From contig NZ_AKJM01000049.1 in the NCBI RefSeq assembly GCF_000282335.1, forward strand, positions 1 to 64,000: a stretch of DNA of 64,000 nt. Reading direction: 5' to 3'. A program made the position numbers and the translations under genes. Of the stretch, positions 1 through 6,301 are shown piece by piece. The first letter of the stretch is position 1, and the number at the start of each line of letters is the position of its first letter. Source of the DNA: Pseudomonas sp. GM48. GTDB taxonomy: Bacteria; Pseudomonadota; Gammaproteobacteria; Pseudomonadales; Pseudomonadaceae. The notes under the pieces were generated by a model. It worked only from the letters and a program-made list of their open reading frames with translations. It did no database searches and had not been told where the DNA came from.

Positions 1-2
1 GG

Positions 3-35
3 CTGCTGCTACAGATCGAATTAGCGCTTAACTGA
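3..35 (+). CDS. Possible 3' end of an upstream gene
   Basis: The third forward frame reads LLLQIELALN and then stops with TGA, which touches the 5' arm of a terminator-like hairpin. A stop directly on a terminator suggests the tail of a gene that lies mostly outside the window. Ten residues are too few to name a product, and the frame could be chance. Confidence 0.3.
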   Translation: MLLQIELALN

Positions 36-65
36 CTGGCATTAGCTAATCACGCCGGTTTTTTT
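35..65 (+). terminator. Rho-independent terminator-like hairpin
   Basis: ACTGGC (35-40) pairs with GCCGGT (54-59), including one G-T pair, around a loop that itself contains ATTAGCTAAT. A run of seven T follows. It would end transcription entering from the left before the methyltransferase at 185. The rest of 66-184 holds only the presumed promoter region of that gene. Confidence 0.5.
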
Positions 66-184
66 CTGAAACGCTTAGCGATGACTCTTACCAAAAGTGG
101 AATAGAGCGGAACCTGTCAGGCGATGTAATGTAGCTACCCGATTGTCGGCTTCGGCCAGAACAACACACCGACAGGAGAACGCA

Positions 185-955
185 ATGAGTTGGTCCGCCA
201 AACAGTACGTCGCTTTTGAAGATGAACGCACCCGTCCCGCCCGTGACCTGTTGGCGGCTATCCCCGCTGGGGACGTGCGCTCGGCCATCGATATCGGTTG
301 TGGTCCCGGTAACTCCACCGAGTTGCTGGTGGAGCGTTTTGCCAACGCAACGGTGCGTGGGCTGGACAGTTCGACCGACATGATCGATGCCGCACGCAAA
401 CGCCTGCCTCAGGTGCAGTTCGATGTTGCCGACATCGACACCTGGAATGACAACGGCCCGTTCGACGTGATTTTTGCTAACGCGGTGTTGCAGTGGGTGC
501 CTGATCACGCGACGTTGTTGCCTTCATTGGTTAGCAAACTCTCGGCGGGTGGCAGCCTGGCCGTCCAGATGCCTGACAACCTGAATGAACACTCGCATCG
601 TTTGATGCGTGAAGTCGCCGCTGATGGCCCATGGGTCAGCAAACTGGCGGGCGCCGCTGGGCAACGGACGGAAATGGCCGATGCCAGTGGCTACTATTCG
701 ATATTGAAAGCCTGTTGCACTCGCGTCGATGTGTGGCGCACCACTTACCACCATCCGCTGGCGGGTGGCGCGTCTGGCGTGGTGGAGTGGTTCAAGGGCA
801 GTGGCTTGCGGCCGTTTCTCGATCCGCTGGACGAGGCGGAACGGGCGCAGTATCTGAAGCAATATCAGACTGCTATCGAGCGGGCGTATACGGCCTTGGC
901 CGATGGGTCAGTGCTGCTGCCGTTTCCACGGTTGTTTATCGTCGCAACTCGCTGA
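185..955 (+). CDS. tam: Trans-aconitate 2-methyltransferase
   Basis: Class I SAM-dependent methyltransferase of 256 residues. The family (Tam) methylates trans-aconitate, a by-product that inhibits the TCA cycle, in the cytosol. The SAM-binding motif I is visible as IDIGCGPGN at residues 35-43, with an acidic residue ending strand 2 (LDSSTDM) and a later ADIDTW segment typical of Tam. The ATG at 185 follows GACAGGAG with good spacing; an in-frame start further upstream at 143 lacks a ribosome site and adds residues unlike the family. It appears monocistronic, between a terminator on each side. A general methyltransferase role cannot be fully excluded. Confidence 0.85.
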   Translation: MSWSAKQYVAFEDERTRPARDLLAAIPAGDVRSAIDIGCGPGNSTELLVERFANATVRGLDSSTDMIDAARKRLPQVQFDVADIDTWNDNGPFDVIFANAVLQWVPDHATLLPSLVSKLSAGGSLAVQMPDNLNEHSHRLMREVAADGPWVSKLAGAAGQRTEMADASGYYSILKACCTRVDVWRTTYHHPLAGGASGVVEWFKGSGLRPFLDPLDEAERAQYLKQYQTAIERAYTALADGSVLLPFPRLFIVATR

Positions 956-959
956 TGCG

Positions 960-998
960 AAAAAGGGACAGTTGATGAGCGTCACCTGTCCCTTTTTT
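960..998. terminator. Bidirectional terminator
   Basis: AAAAAGGGACAG (960-971) pairs with CTGTCCCTTTTTT (986-998), giving an A-tract on one side and a T-tract on the other, so it can serve tam on the plus strand and the small gene 1013-1129 on the minus strand. Confidence 0.8.
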
Positions 999-1012
999 AC
1001 CGCTTGGAAAAA

Positions 1013-1129
1013 TCACTGCGGCTTGTTTTTTTTCGAGCGCCGGGCACTCAGGTATTCAAAAGCAAACGAGGCAAAGCCGAACAACCCGATCATTGAAATG
1101 ATCATGATTCCCAACTCTGAATTGTGCAT
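1013..1129 (-). CDS. Small single-pass membrane protein (38 aa)
   Basis: Not a recognised family. The frame encodes 38 residues: a short polar N-terminus (MHNSELG), one hydrophobic segment of about 18 residues (around 8-25, rich in Ile, Met, Phe) and a basic C-terminus (RRSKKNKPQ). This is the layout of a small inner-membrane peptide with its tail in the cytoplasm by the positive-inside rule. A weak GAG lies seven bases before the ATG. The stop sits just before a bidirectional terminator shared with tam. A reading on the opposite strand here is low in coding character. Confidence is limited by size and the weak ribosome site. Confidence 0.45.
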   Translation of the reverse strand: MHNSELGIMIISMIGLFGFASFAFEYLSARRSKKNKPQ

Positions 1130-1249
1130 GTTGATCTCGGGGCCGAAGGGTGAGCCGGGAGAATAAGGGATCAACTGTCTCGCTCAACGCAGCTCTACGG
1201 TTTCTTTATTTGCGTGCCGGGATCTATACGCAAAAGATACGAGCGTGGC

Positions 1250-1978
1250 TCAGCGCTGAACGCCGACCAACATCATCATCGGCCGCTCGCGCTCTTCGGC
1301 AAGCGCCGGTTGTGCCGCCACCTCGGTATTGCTCGGCCCCCATTCATTGACATGGCGGATGCTGAAACCCACCGCAATCAGCATGTTGAGCAACGTGCCA
1401 ATGGTGCGATGCTGCTTGATCACACCGTCGGCCAGCCAATTGGTCACGCGCTCGCCTTCATTCTGATAAGCGTCCACCGGCCAACTCTTGCGGCCCTCGG
1501 CATCAATGATCCAGCCAGGGTTACGCGGTGCCATGAAGATCGGATGTTCGATGGAAAACACGAAATGCGCGCCGGGTTTTAGCGCCGCATGGACATTGGC
1601 GAACAACCCTGGCAAGTCCTTGATGTAATGCAGCGCCAAGGAGCTGTAGGCCAGATCGAAACCGCCGCCCGGCAGATCCAGGGCTTCCAGGTCGGCGCGC
1701 TCATAACGGATGTTCGATGCGGAGGTGGTTTTGCGTGCCTGCTCCAGCATTTTTTCCGAAACGTCGAGCCCGAGCACGCTGTCAGCGCCTTGCTCACTGG
1801 CCCAACGGCAGAACCAGCCGTAGCCGCAACCGAGGTCCACCACCTTCAAGCCTTGCATCGGCGGCAGCATGGCCTTCAGCGCAGGCCATTCCGGCGCGGC
1901 ATCAAGACCTCCAATCGAACGGGCCATCTGGCTGTAGCCCCGGAAGAAACCGGGATCGTCGTAGATGTTTTGGGTCAT
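1250..1978 (-). CDS. Class I SAM-dependent methyltransferase
   Basis: A 242-residue protein with the UbiE/COQ5-like methyltransferase fold. Motif I is VVDLGCGYG at residues 46-54, followed by LGLDVSEKML (acidic strand-2 residue that contacts the SAM ribose) and the post-motif region LDLPGGGFDLAYSSLALHY. The N-terminus YDDPGFFRGYSQMARS is typical of a family of small-molecule methyltransferases in Pseudomonas; the substrate is unknown. No partner gene overlaps it. A REP doublet lies upstream of its start, between it and the next minus-strand gene. Confidence 0.8.
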   Translation of the reverse strand: MTQNIYDDPGFFRGYSQMARSIGGLDAAPEWPALKAMLPPMQGLKVVDLGCGYGWFCRWASEQGADSVLGLDVSEKMLEQARKTTSASNIRYERADLEALDLPGGGFDLAYSSLALHYIKDLPGLFANVHAALKPGAHFVFSIEHPIFMAPRNPGWIIDAEGRKSWPVDAYQNEGERVTNWLADGVIKQHRTIGTLLNMLIAVGFSIRHVNEWGPSNTEVAAQPALAEERERPMMMLVGVQR

Positions 1979-2154
1979 TTTCGAGTTGCTCTGTTGAAAT
2001 CATTCATTGGCAGCATCGGAAGTGTTCCGTATGCGTTCTTTCGAAAAATCATGACGCGTGTTCGCTGATGGTCGCGCAGTGGAGAGGGTGGTTGGAGTTG
2101 GGGAAAATGCTAGCCGGCCGGGCAATGCCGGTCAGTCGGGGCTGACACCGACCC

Positions 2155-2245
2155 TGTGGCGAGGGAGCTTGCTCCCGTTGGACTGCGTAGCAGTCCTTTT
2201 TAGGGGCCGCTTCGCGGCCCAGCGGGAGCAAGCTCCCTCGCCACA
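2155..2245. repeat. REP doublet (TGTGGCGAGGGAGC type)
   Basis: Inverted pair: TGTGGCGAGGGAGCTTGCTC at the left and its mirror at the right, separated by a second small hairpin (GGGCCGC-TTC-GCGGCCC) and an internal GACTGCGTAGCAGTC. Two REP units in opposite orientation form a BIME-like element. The same kind recurs at 22151 and 29964 in this window. Confidence 0.9.
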
Positions 2246-2288
2246 ATGACACTTCGCCCCTGCGATTTGAACGTGTGTCGGATGTACG

Positions 2289-2558
2289 TCAGGACGGTTC
2301 TGCATCCATGCGTCGAGCGATGACATCCAGTACATCGCAACCATCGCGCAAGGGGATGCAGCACAATAATGCGAAGTCGCTGAGGATCACGGAGTCAGTG
2401 CTGATTTCACCTCGCATCGCGAGGTTTTCGAGAACCTGCGTCACGGCACCGATTCGGTAACGGGCGCTGCTGAGCAGTGAATGCAACGGTTGTTTGGTGT
2501 TGACGTAAAAGGAGGGTAGATCGTCGGCGTTGCTGGTTAAAGCCATGTATTCGTTCAT
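2289..2558 (-). CDS. Small DUF3077-like protein of unknown function
   Basis: Encodes 89 residues with no signal peptide or membrane segment. Features such as PLHSLLSSARYRIGAVTQVL followed by ILSDFALLCC resemble the small helical proteins grouped as DUF3077 in Pseudomonas, which occur in several copies per genome and have no assigned role. The assignment rests on general pattern only. The ATG at 2558 has no clear Shine-Dalgarno sequence; instead the start codon sits directly after a 7-bp hairpin and 55 bases from a large branched leader structure, so translation is probably controlled by the leader. Confidence 0.6.
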   Translation of the reverse strand: MNEYMALTSNADDLPSFYVNTKQPLHSLLSSARYRIGAVTQVLENLAMRGEISTDSVILSDFALLCCIPLRDGCDVLDVIARRMDAEPS

Positions 2559-2594
2559 GAGTGGTTTCCATGGAGAGTAGATGACCTACCACTC
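2559..2594 (-). promoter_or_regulatory. Hairpin abutting a start codon
   Basis: GAGTGGT and ACCACTC form a perfect 7-bp stem (2588-2594 with 2559-2565) whose 3' arm ends immediately before the ATG at 2558. It encloses the only purine-rich stretch that could act as ribosome site, so it could mask or present the start. Confidence 0.5.
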
Positions 2595-2613
2595 AATCGT
2601 CGCCAAACAATAG

Positions 2614-2690
2614 GGTGGTAGCTGTACGCGGGTTGGCGAACCGGGCCATGGTAAACCGGCAGATCCTGGGATCTCCCACGCACAGCCACC
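2614..2690 (-). ncRNA. Candidate structured leader RNA (three-way junction)
   Basis: The outer stem pairs 2614-2632 with 2675-2690: about 15 pairs with a 3-nt bulge. Two mismatches on the plus strand (A-C at 2626/2681 and C-A at 2629/2678) become G-U pairs only in the minus-strand RNA, the same direction as the small gene 2289-2558. Inside are hairpins 2641-2659 (CCGG/CCGG) and 2661-2674 (AGATC/GATCT). No Rfam class is recognised. It lies in the 5' leader, so a cis-regulatory element is the simplest idea. Confidence 0.5.
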
Positions 2691-2721
2691 AAAAAAGCAG
2701 GCAGCCAAGTGCGTTCAAAAG

Positions 2722-2744
2722 CGCTCCGAGAGCTACTCGGAGGC
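2722..2744 (-). promoter_or_regulatory. Leader stem-loop, possible attenuator
   Basis: CTCCGAG (2724-2730) and CTCGGAG (2736-2742) form a perfect stem with a 5-base loop. On the minus strand it is followed by CGCTTTTG, a weak T-run, so it could act as an early attenuator ahead of the branched structure. Confidence 0.35.
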
Positions 2745-2799
2745 TTCTGTACCAAGGCATCGAGTCGCCAAACCCGATACGCCATTTGGGCGTGCTCGG

Positions 2800-2829
2800 A
2801 CTATAGGTCTCATGACAAAGGCACAGCAA
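2800..2829 (-). promoter_or_regulatory. Possible sigma-70 promoter of the structured leader
   Basis: TTGCTG (2824-2829 on the complement) and TATAGT (2800-2805) are 18 bases apart. A start near 2793 would give a leader of about 235 bases ahead of the ATG at 2558. Confidence 0.35.
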
Positions 2830-2960
2830 TGCGCAAGTGTACGGACAATTCCCAGTGTCGTGTAGGACGTTGCTTTTTCTGGCGTTGATCTCCTGCATGC
2901 CTTTTAAAATCGGGCTTTCACTCTGACTTTGGCAGGTACTTCGCCCAATCCCGCCCACAA

Positions 2961-2986
2961 AAAAACCGGCCACTTGGGACCGGTTT
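2961..2986 (-). terminator. Terminator of hicAB
   Basis: AAACCGG and CCGGTTT flank a short loop; on the minus strand a T-run follows, directly downstream of the hicB stop. It shares its left flank (ATCCCGCCCA-like) and stem with the terminator at 4770. Confidence 0.75.
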
Positions 2987-3008
2987 ATTCATGTCAAAAG
3001 CAAGGTTT

Positions 3009-3416
3009 TCAGCTCTGTTGCAACACCTTGAGCGCTGCCGAGGCCAGAAAACCCGAACGGCTTTTCTCTTCCGGGTGATGCAGTACGTACTCATCAATCC
3101 GGTTGAGCAGGTAGCCCGGTAAAGTGATGTTCAGTTTTTGGGCCTTGCCCAGATATTTGGTGACGTCGATGTCCACCAGCGCCCATGCACACCCGGCGTA
3201 TTTTGGATTGGCTGCGTGCAGGGTCACTTTGTTGGCAGGGGGAATGGGCGAACCATCTTCAGCCAGAATTTCGAAGTGGCCTTCAATGGCTTCCCGTGCC
3301 ATGGCCATCGCGTCATCCAGGTCTTCCCCAGCGGAAAAGCACCCCGGAATGTCGGGGACTTCCACGCCCCAAGCGTGTTGTTCGTCGCCCATTGAAATAG
3401 CGATTGGGTACAGCAT
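3009..3416 (-). CDS. hicB: HicB antitoxin of a type II toxin-antitoxin pair
   Basis: A 135-residue antitoxin that neutralises HicA and represses the operon. The N-terminal half (YPIAISMGDEQHAWGVEVPD, PGCFSAGEDLDDAMAMAREAIEGH) is the partially degraded RNase H-like HicB fold. From about residue 95, LNITLPGYLLNRIDEYV and SRSGFLASAALKVL form a ribbon-helix-helix DNA-binding tail. The ATG at 3416 is preferred over that at 3422 because GGAGG then lies nine bases away instead of three. It follows hicA by about 40 bases, the usual toxin-first order. The pair sits in an accessory patch next to higBA and tRNA-Gly. Confidence 0.9.
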   Translation of the reverse strand: MLYPIAISMGDEQHAWGVEVPDIPGCFSAGEDLDDAMAMAREAIEGHFEILAEDGSPIPPANKVTLHAANPKYAGCAWALVDIDVTKYLGKAQKLNITLPGYLLNRIDEYVLHHPEEKSRSGFLASAALKVLQQS

Positions 3417-3453
3417 GTTCATTGTCCTCCGCGGACCTGGCGCGTCGGGCTCC

Positions 3454-3633
3454 TTAGAGCAGCGCCTGTTGCAAAATACTGATGGCCGTTTTCTTGAGCA
3501 GATCTTTCTTCGGATGAGGGACCGTCACCAGCCCCGGCTTGGTCGGATGCTTGAAGTGATGGTGGCTGCCTCTGATTCGTACCAGATACCAGCCGTCCGC
3601 AACGATTTGGCTTATCAAAAATCGGCTATTCAC
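3454..3633 (-). CDS. hicA: HicA toxin (mRNA interferase)
   Basis: A 59-residue toxin with a double-stranded RNA-binding fold that cleaves mRNA in a translation-independent way. It shows the full HicA signature: ADGWYLVRIRGSHHHF (catalytic His in the SHH segment, residues 24-26), HPTKPGLVTVPHPKKDL and a C-terminal helix. The GTG at 3633 is chosen because GGAGGTGAT, an almost complete anti-16S match, directly precedes it; longer in-frame readings cross the promoter. No disabling change is seen, so it should be active unless bound by HicB. Confidence 0.88.
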   Translation of the reverse strand: MNSRFLISQIVADGWYLVRIRGSHHHFKHPTKPGLVTVPHPKKDLLKKTAISILQQALL

Positions 3634-3661
3634 ATCACCTCCCTGTGGTGTGCTTGTGGGT

Positions 3662-3701
3662 ACTATACCTACTGGAATTCTGTTATCAACACTATACCTA
3701 C
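3662..3701 (-). promoter_or_regulatory. hicAB promoter with repeated operator
   Basis: On the minus strand TTGATA (3684-3689) and TATAGT (3662-3667) are 16 bases apart, a good sigma-70 promoter about 30 bases before the hicA GTG. The 11-mer GTAGGTATAGT occurs twice, at 3662-3672 covering the -10 box and at 3691-3701 just upstream of the -35 box, 29 bases apart. Paired sites around a promoter fit autorepression by the ribbon-helix-helix tail of HicB. Confidence 0.65.
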
Positions 3702-3843
3702 CAAACCTTCCTGGGTTAGGCGGGAAAGCGATAGGCTTTGAGTCTAGGAGGGCGCTGTGGCAAAGGCTTTGGGTAAGCCTGTCATTACCTGTTTTGTGTA
3801 TTTCGAGGTTTTGCCGTGAACGCGCGGTACAAATGTCGCGCAC

Positions 3844-3872
3844 AAAAAACCGGCCACATGGACCGGTTTTTT
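3844..3872 (-). terminator. Terminator of higBA
   Basis: AAAAAACCGG and CCGGTTTTTT flank a nine-base loop, downstream of the higA stop at 3938. Stem and right flank (CTCTGCATC, CCCGTCA) nearly match the terminator at 4770. Confidence 0.75.
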
Positions 3873-3937
3873 CTTACTCTGCATCTCCCGTCAGACAACC
3901 TGTGCTGAGGTTGGAATTGGGGGAGGGGTCTACGCTA

Positions 3938-4297
3938 TCAGGCAACACCCGCGAGCAAGCTTTCGTAAGGAATTCGCAACCCATCGTGCAGACGCTTAAT
4001 CATTGACAGGCTCAATTTGCGTTTGCGGTTCAGCACCTCGGATACCCGTCCGCTTGTGCCGATAAAGGGTTCCAGGTCACGAGGGGTCAGGCCTTGCTGA
4101 TCCATGCGAAATTTAATGGCCTCAATCGGATCGGACGGAGGCATTGGGTAATGCTCGTCTTCGTACTTTTCGATGAGCAGCGCCAGAATTTCCAGCTCAT
4201 CACCCTCAGGTGAACCAATTTCAGCTCCCCACAATTGTTCCACGCGTGCAAATGCAGCAGTCAGGTCTTCTTGGTTGCGAATAGGTTTAATGTCCAT
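3938..4297 (-). CDS. higA: HigA-type antitoxin (XRE family)
   Basis: A 119-residue antitoxin of the COG5499 type. The C-terminal half carries a Cro/C1 helix-turn-helix: QQGLTPRDLEPFIGTSGRVSEVLNRKRKLSLSM, where the LxxFIGxxGRVSEVLNxKR pattern is diagnostic. The N-terminal acidic region (GDELEILALLIEKYEDEHY) probably binds the toxin. The ATG at 4297 overlaps the higB stop by one base (TGATG), so translation is coupled; GGAG lies six bases upstream. It is expected to bind the operator at the -35 region upstream of higB. Confidence 0.88.
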   Translation of the reverse strand: MDIKPIRNQEDLTAAFARVEQLWGAEIGSPEGDELEILALLIEKYEDEHYPMPPSDPIEAIKFRMDQQGLTPRDLEPFIGTSGRVSEVLNRKRKLSLSMIKRLHDGLRIPYESLLAGVA

Positions 4298-4599
4298 CAC
4301 ACGGTCTCCGCGTTGATCTGATCGTACTGGGCGTGGGTGCCAACGAATCGTATGAAACCGAGCTGGCGCTGATAGTCGATTGCCATGATCACCCGGTATT
4401 TGTTGCCACCGATGTTGAATACAACCCTGCCACCCTTGAGGATGCTGGCCGTTCTCAGCTCCGCTTTAACCTCTTGCGGCGTGCCATAAACAGCTTTTTC
4501 CATGTGCCGATACCATTCAACCAGTGGTGTTTCGGAGTCAGCATAAGCCGGGCTACTTTCCCAGAACTCCCGCAATGTCCCTTTTGCAATCACACGCAC
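4297..4599 (-). CDS. higB: HigB-type toxin
   Basis: A 100-residue toxin of the HigB_toxin (PF09907-like) branch of the RelE superfamily, a ribosome-dependent mRNA interferase. Visible family features are the N-terminal RVIAKGTLREFWE, the central VVFNIGGNKYRVIMAIDYQRQL with its Lys/Arg cluster, and the C-terminal FVGTHAQYDQI, where the His is conserved. It starts with GTG at 4599 behind GGAGG at seven bases. The toxin precedes the antitoxin, as usual for hig modules. No frameshift or lost motif is seen. Confidence 0.88.
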   Translation of the reverse strand: MRVIAKGTLREFWESSPAYADSETPLVEWYRHMEKAVYGTPQEVKAELRTASILKGGRVVFNIGGNKYRVIMAIDYQRQLGFIRFVGTHAQYDQINAETV

Positions 4600-4622
4600 T
4601 GCACGTCCTCCCGTTTTGGGAG

Positions 4623-4651
4623 ATGTTAGTCTGAGTTTTGGAGAGTTGCAA
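4623..4651 (-). promoter_or_regulatory. higBA promoter and operator
   Basis: On the minus strand TTGCAA (4646-4651) and TAACAT (4623-4628) are 17 bases apart, 24 bases before the GTG. A near-palindrome, GAGA-G-TTGCAA-TCTC (4641-4655), is centred on the -35 box and is a good candidate for the HigA operator. Confidence 0.55.
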
Positions 4652-4769
4652 TCTCTGATGTCGTGGAGGAAATCCTTTATCGGGACAAGTAAAACGTTAA
4701 CAAAACCTGGATTTTGCGCGAAAACGCTAATTTTCAGGGTTTGGAGACGCTAACCCAAATCCCGCCCAT

Positions 4770-4799
4770 AAAAAAACCGGCCACTTGGACCGGTTTTTT
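4770..4799 (-). terminator. Terminator of tRNA-Gly
   Basis: AAAAAACCGG and CCGGTTTTTT with a nine-base loop lie about 50 bases past the tRNA 3' end. Its left flank resembles that of the terminator at 2961 and its right flank that of the one at 3844. Confidence 0.75.
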
Positions 4800-4850
4800 C
4801 TGACTCTGCATCCCCCGTCAAAACCACTTTGACGTGAGACTTAAATTGAT

Positions 4851-4924
4851 TGGAGCGGGTGAAGGGAATCGAACCCTCGTTATCAGCTTGGGAAGCTGGA
4901 GTAATGCCATTATACGACACCCGC
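4851..4924 (-). tRNA. tRNA-Gly (anticodon CCC)
   Basis: Read on the minus strand: acceptor arm GCGGGTG/CACCCGC, a D-arm with the usual GG, an anticodon loop TTCCCAA giving anticodon CCC, a T-arm with GGTTCGATTCC and an encoded 3' CCA (74 bases in all). The first pair of the anticodon stem is a C-A mismatch, otherwise all arms form. The accessory toxin-antitoxin patch begins directly behind its 3' end, but no second copy of the tRNA 3' end is seen in the window. Confidence 0.93.
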
Positions 4925-5028
4925 TCAGAGCGGTGACTTTGTACCAGATGTGCGCATGGAAATGAAGTTTTTCTTTGCGCGAGATGGCTTTAGCGCAGGT
5001 GAAACAAGGCACAGACCGCATGACGGTC

Positions 5029-5092
5029 GATCGCGGGCAAGCCTCGCGCCTGCAGAATACGTTTAACGCAGCAGGGCGGGGCTTGCTCGCGA
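5029..5092. repeat. Degenerate REP doublet
   Basis: ATCGCGGGCAAGCC at the left and GGCTTGCTCGCGAT at the right form an imperfect inverted pair just past the phaG stop. It resembles the GCGGGCTTGCTCGC family but several positions have diverged. Confidence 0.6.
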
Positions 5093-5102
5093 TGACGCTA
5101 CT

Positions 5103-5987
5103 TCAGCTTGCCAATGCATGGTGGTCCTGGACGTAGTGGTAACGCGGTCGGCTTTCGTGTTGCGAAGGTTTCAGGAACCCCATCAGTGCGTTGCGGCTGT
5201 CTCGGCAGGCGGCTTTGTGTTCCATGTCGAGAAAGTGGCCGGTGGCCTGGAGGGTGCTGAAGGTGCTGTGTTGCACGTGGCCGGCGAACAACCGGGCGTC
5301 TTCGGCGGCGGTGTACTCGTCCCATTCGCCGTTCATGAACAGCACCGGCACGTCGATTTTCTTCGCCGCATGCAGGTAGCACTGGCGATCGCTGTGCAAC
5401 ACGTCGTTGATGTGGAAGTGCATCTGCCCGTACTCATGTTCGGCCAGGGAGCTGACGTGGCGATAGTTGAAGCGCTTGAACAGCGACGGCAGGTGTTTGC
5501 CGATGGTGTCGTTCACCAGGTGCCCGACCCGGTCGCGGTCCAGGTTGCCGAGGTGTTCGACGCCGCGTTCGAGGTAGTCGAGCATGTGCGCGTTGATCAC
5601 CGGGGAGAACGAGCTGATCACGGCTTTTTCGATGCGCCGTGGCCGTTGCGACAACGCCATCATGGTCGCCGCACCGCCCCAGGAGAACGACAGCACGTGT
5701 TCGGCGGCGAAGTGGTCGATCAGCTCAAGCAGGATCTGTCCTTCGATTTCCTTGGTGAGCATTTTTTCATGCAGGTTGTGGGCTTTTGACCGACCCGCGT
5801 AGGGCTGGTCGTAGCAGACGACGTTGAACTGCGGATGGAGGTTTTTCACGGTTTGTGCAAACGACGCAGTCGTGGCCATCGAGCCGTTGACCAAGATAAT
5901 GGTCTTCTCTGCGGCGTCTGCGCGATAGAACTCCGTGTAAACCCGATACTGACCCTGTATATCCAGCACAGCGATTTCTGGCCTCAT
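5103..5987 (-). CDS. phaG: PhaG, 3-hydroxyacyl-ACP:CoA transacylase or thioesterase
   Basis: A 294-residue alpha/beta hydrolase of the PhaG/RhlA family that links fatty acid synthesis to medium-chain polyhydroxyalkanoate by releasing or transferring 3-hydroxyacyl groups from ACP. Seen: VNGSMATTASFAQT near residue 33, the nucleophile elbow FSWGGA with Ser102, the acidic residue in GEWDEYT, and the catalytic His in GHFLDME. The N-terminus MRPEIAVLDIQGQYRVYTEF is typical of PhaG and separates it from RhlA. The ATG at 5987 follows GGAG nine bases upstream; longer in-frame readings run through non-coding sequence. It is transcribed alone. Confidence 0.92.
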   Translation of the reverse strand: MRPEIAVLDIQGQYRVYTEFYRADAAEKTIILVNGSMATTASFAQTVKNLHPQFNVVCYDQPYAGRSKAHNLHEKMLTKEIEGQILLELIDHFAAEHVLSFSWGGAATMMALSQRPRRIEKAVISSFSPVINAHMLDYLERGVEHLGNLDRDRVGHLVNDTIGKHLPSLFKRFNYRHVSSLAEHEYGQMHFHINDVLHSDRQCYLHAAKKIDVPVLFMNGEWDEYTAAEDARLFAGHVQHSTFSTLQATGHFLDMEHKAACRDSRNALMGFLKPSQHESRPRYHYVQDHHALAS

Positions 5988-6301
5988 GTCATAAGACTCC
6001 TGGCAAGCGAGTATGCGCGCAAATGGAGATTGCACGAGCTTTGTGACAGGTAGGCATACGCCTGGAATTTGAGAGGCCCATGTCGATCCATTGCAGTCCG
6101 GTCGACGGGTATTGTTATTGGCGGGCAGTCTGCCGGATGAGGCCGGAACCCAAGGGTTCCTACCGGCAAAAAGTTTCTTAGAAGTATGGGGTGACTCGTC
6201 GGTCACATTTCGGCCGACGTCCTGATTCAAGCAGGGGTCACATCATTGCGCAAGTGCCGCTGGTAAATTGTTCGACAACTTTCTGCTGAGCGGTCGTGCG
6301 C
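5988..6301. other. Intergenic region upstream of phaG with inverted repeat
   Basis: About 310 bases without a credible gene. It holds GGAACCC-AA-GGGTTCC at 6145-6160, nested within GCCGG...CCGGC. No T-run follows on either strand, so it looks more like a protein-binding site or a leader hairpin than a terminator. The phaG promoter must lie here but I could not pick one with confidence. Confidence 0.5.

Noticed and set aside
2593..2973. Long open frame on the minus strand encoding 126 residues
   Set aside because: It spans the structured leader and a terminator region, has odd composition (Cys, Trp, Arg rich) and no ribosome site. The RNA structure explains the conservation better.
4851..4924. 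tRNA-Gly as an attachment site of an integrated element
   Set aside because: No integrase gene and no second copy of the tRNA 3' end is visible in the window. Only the terminator repeats were kept as a signal.
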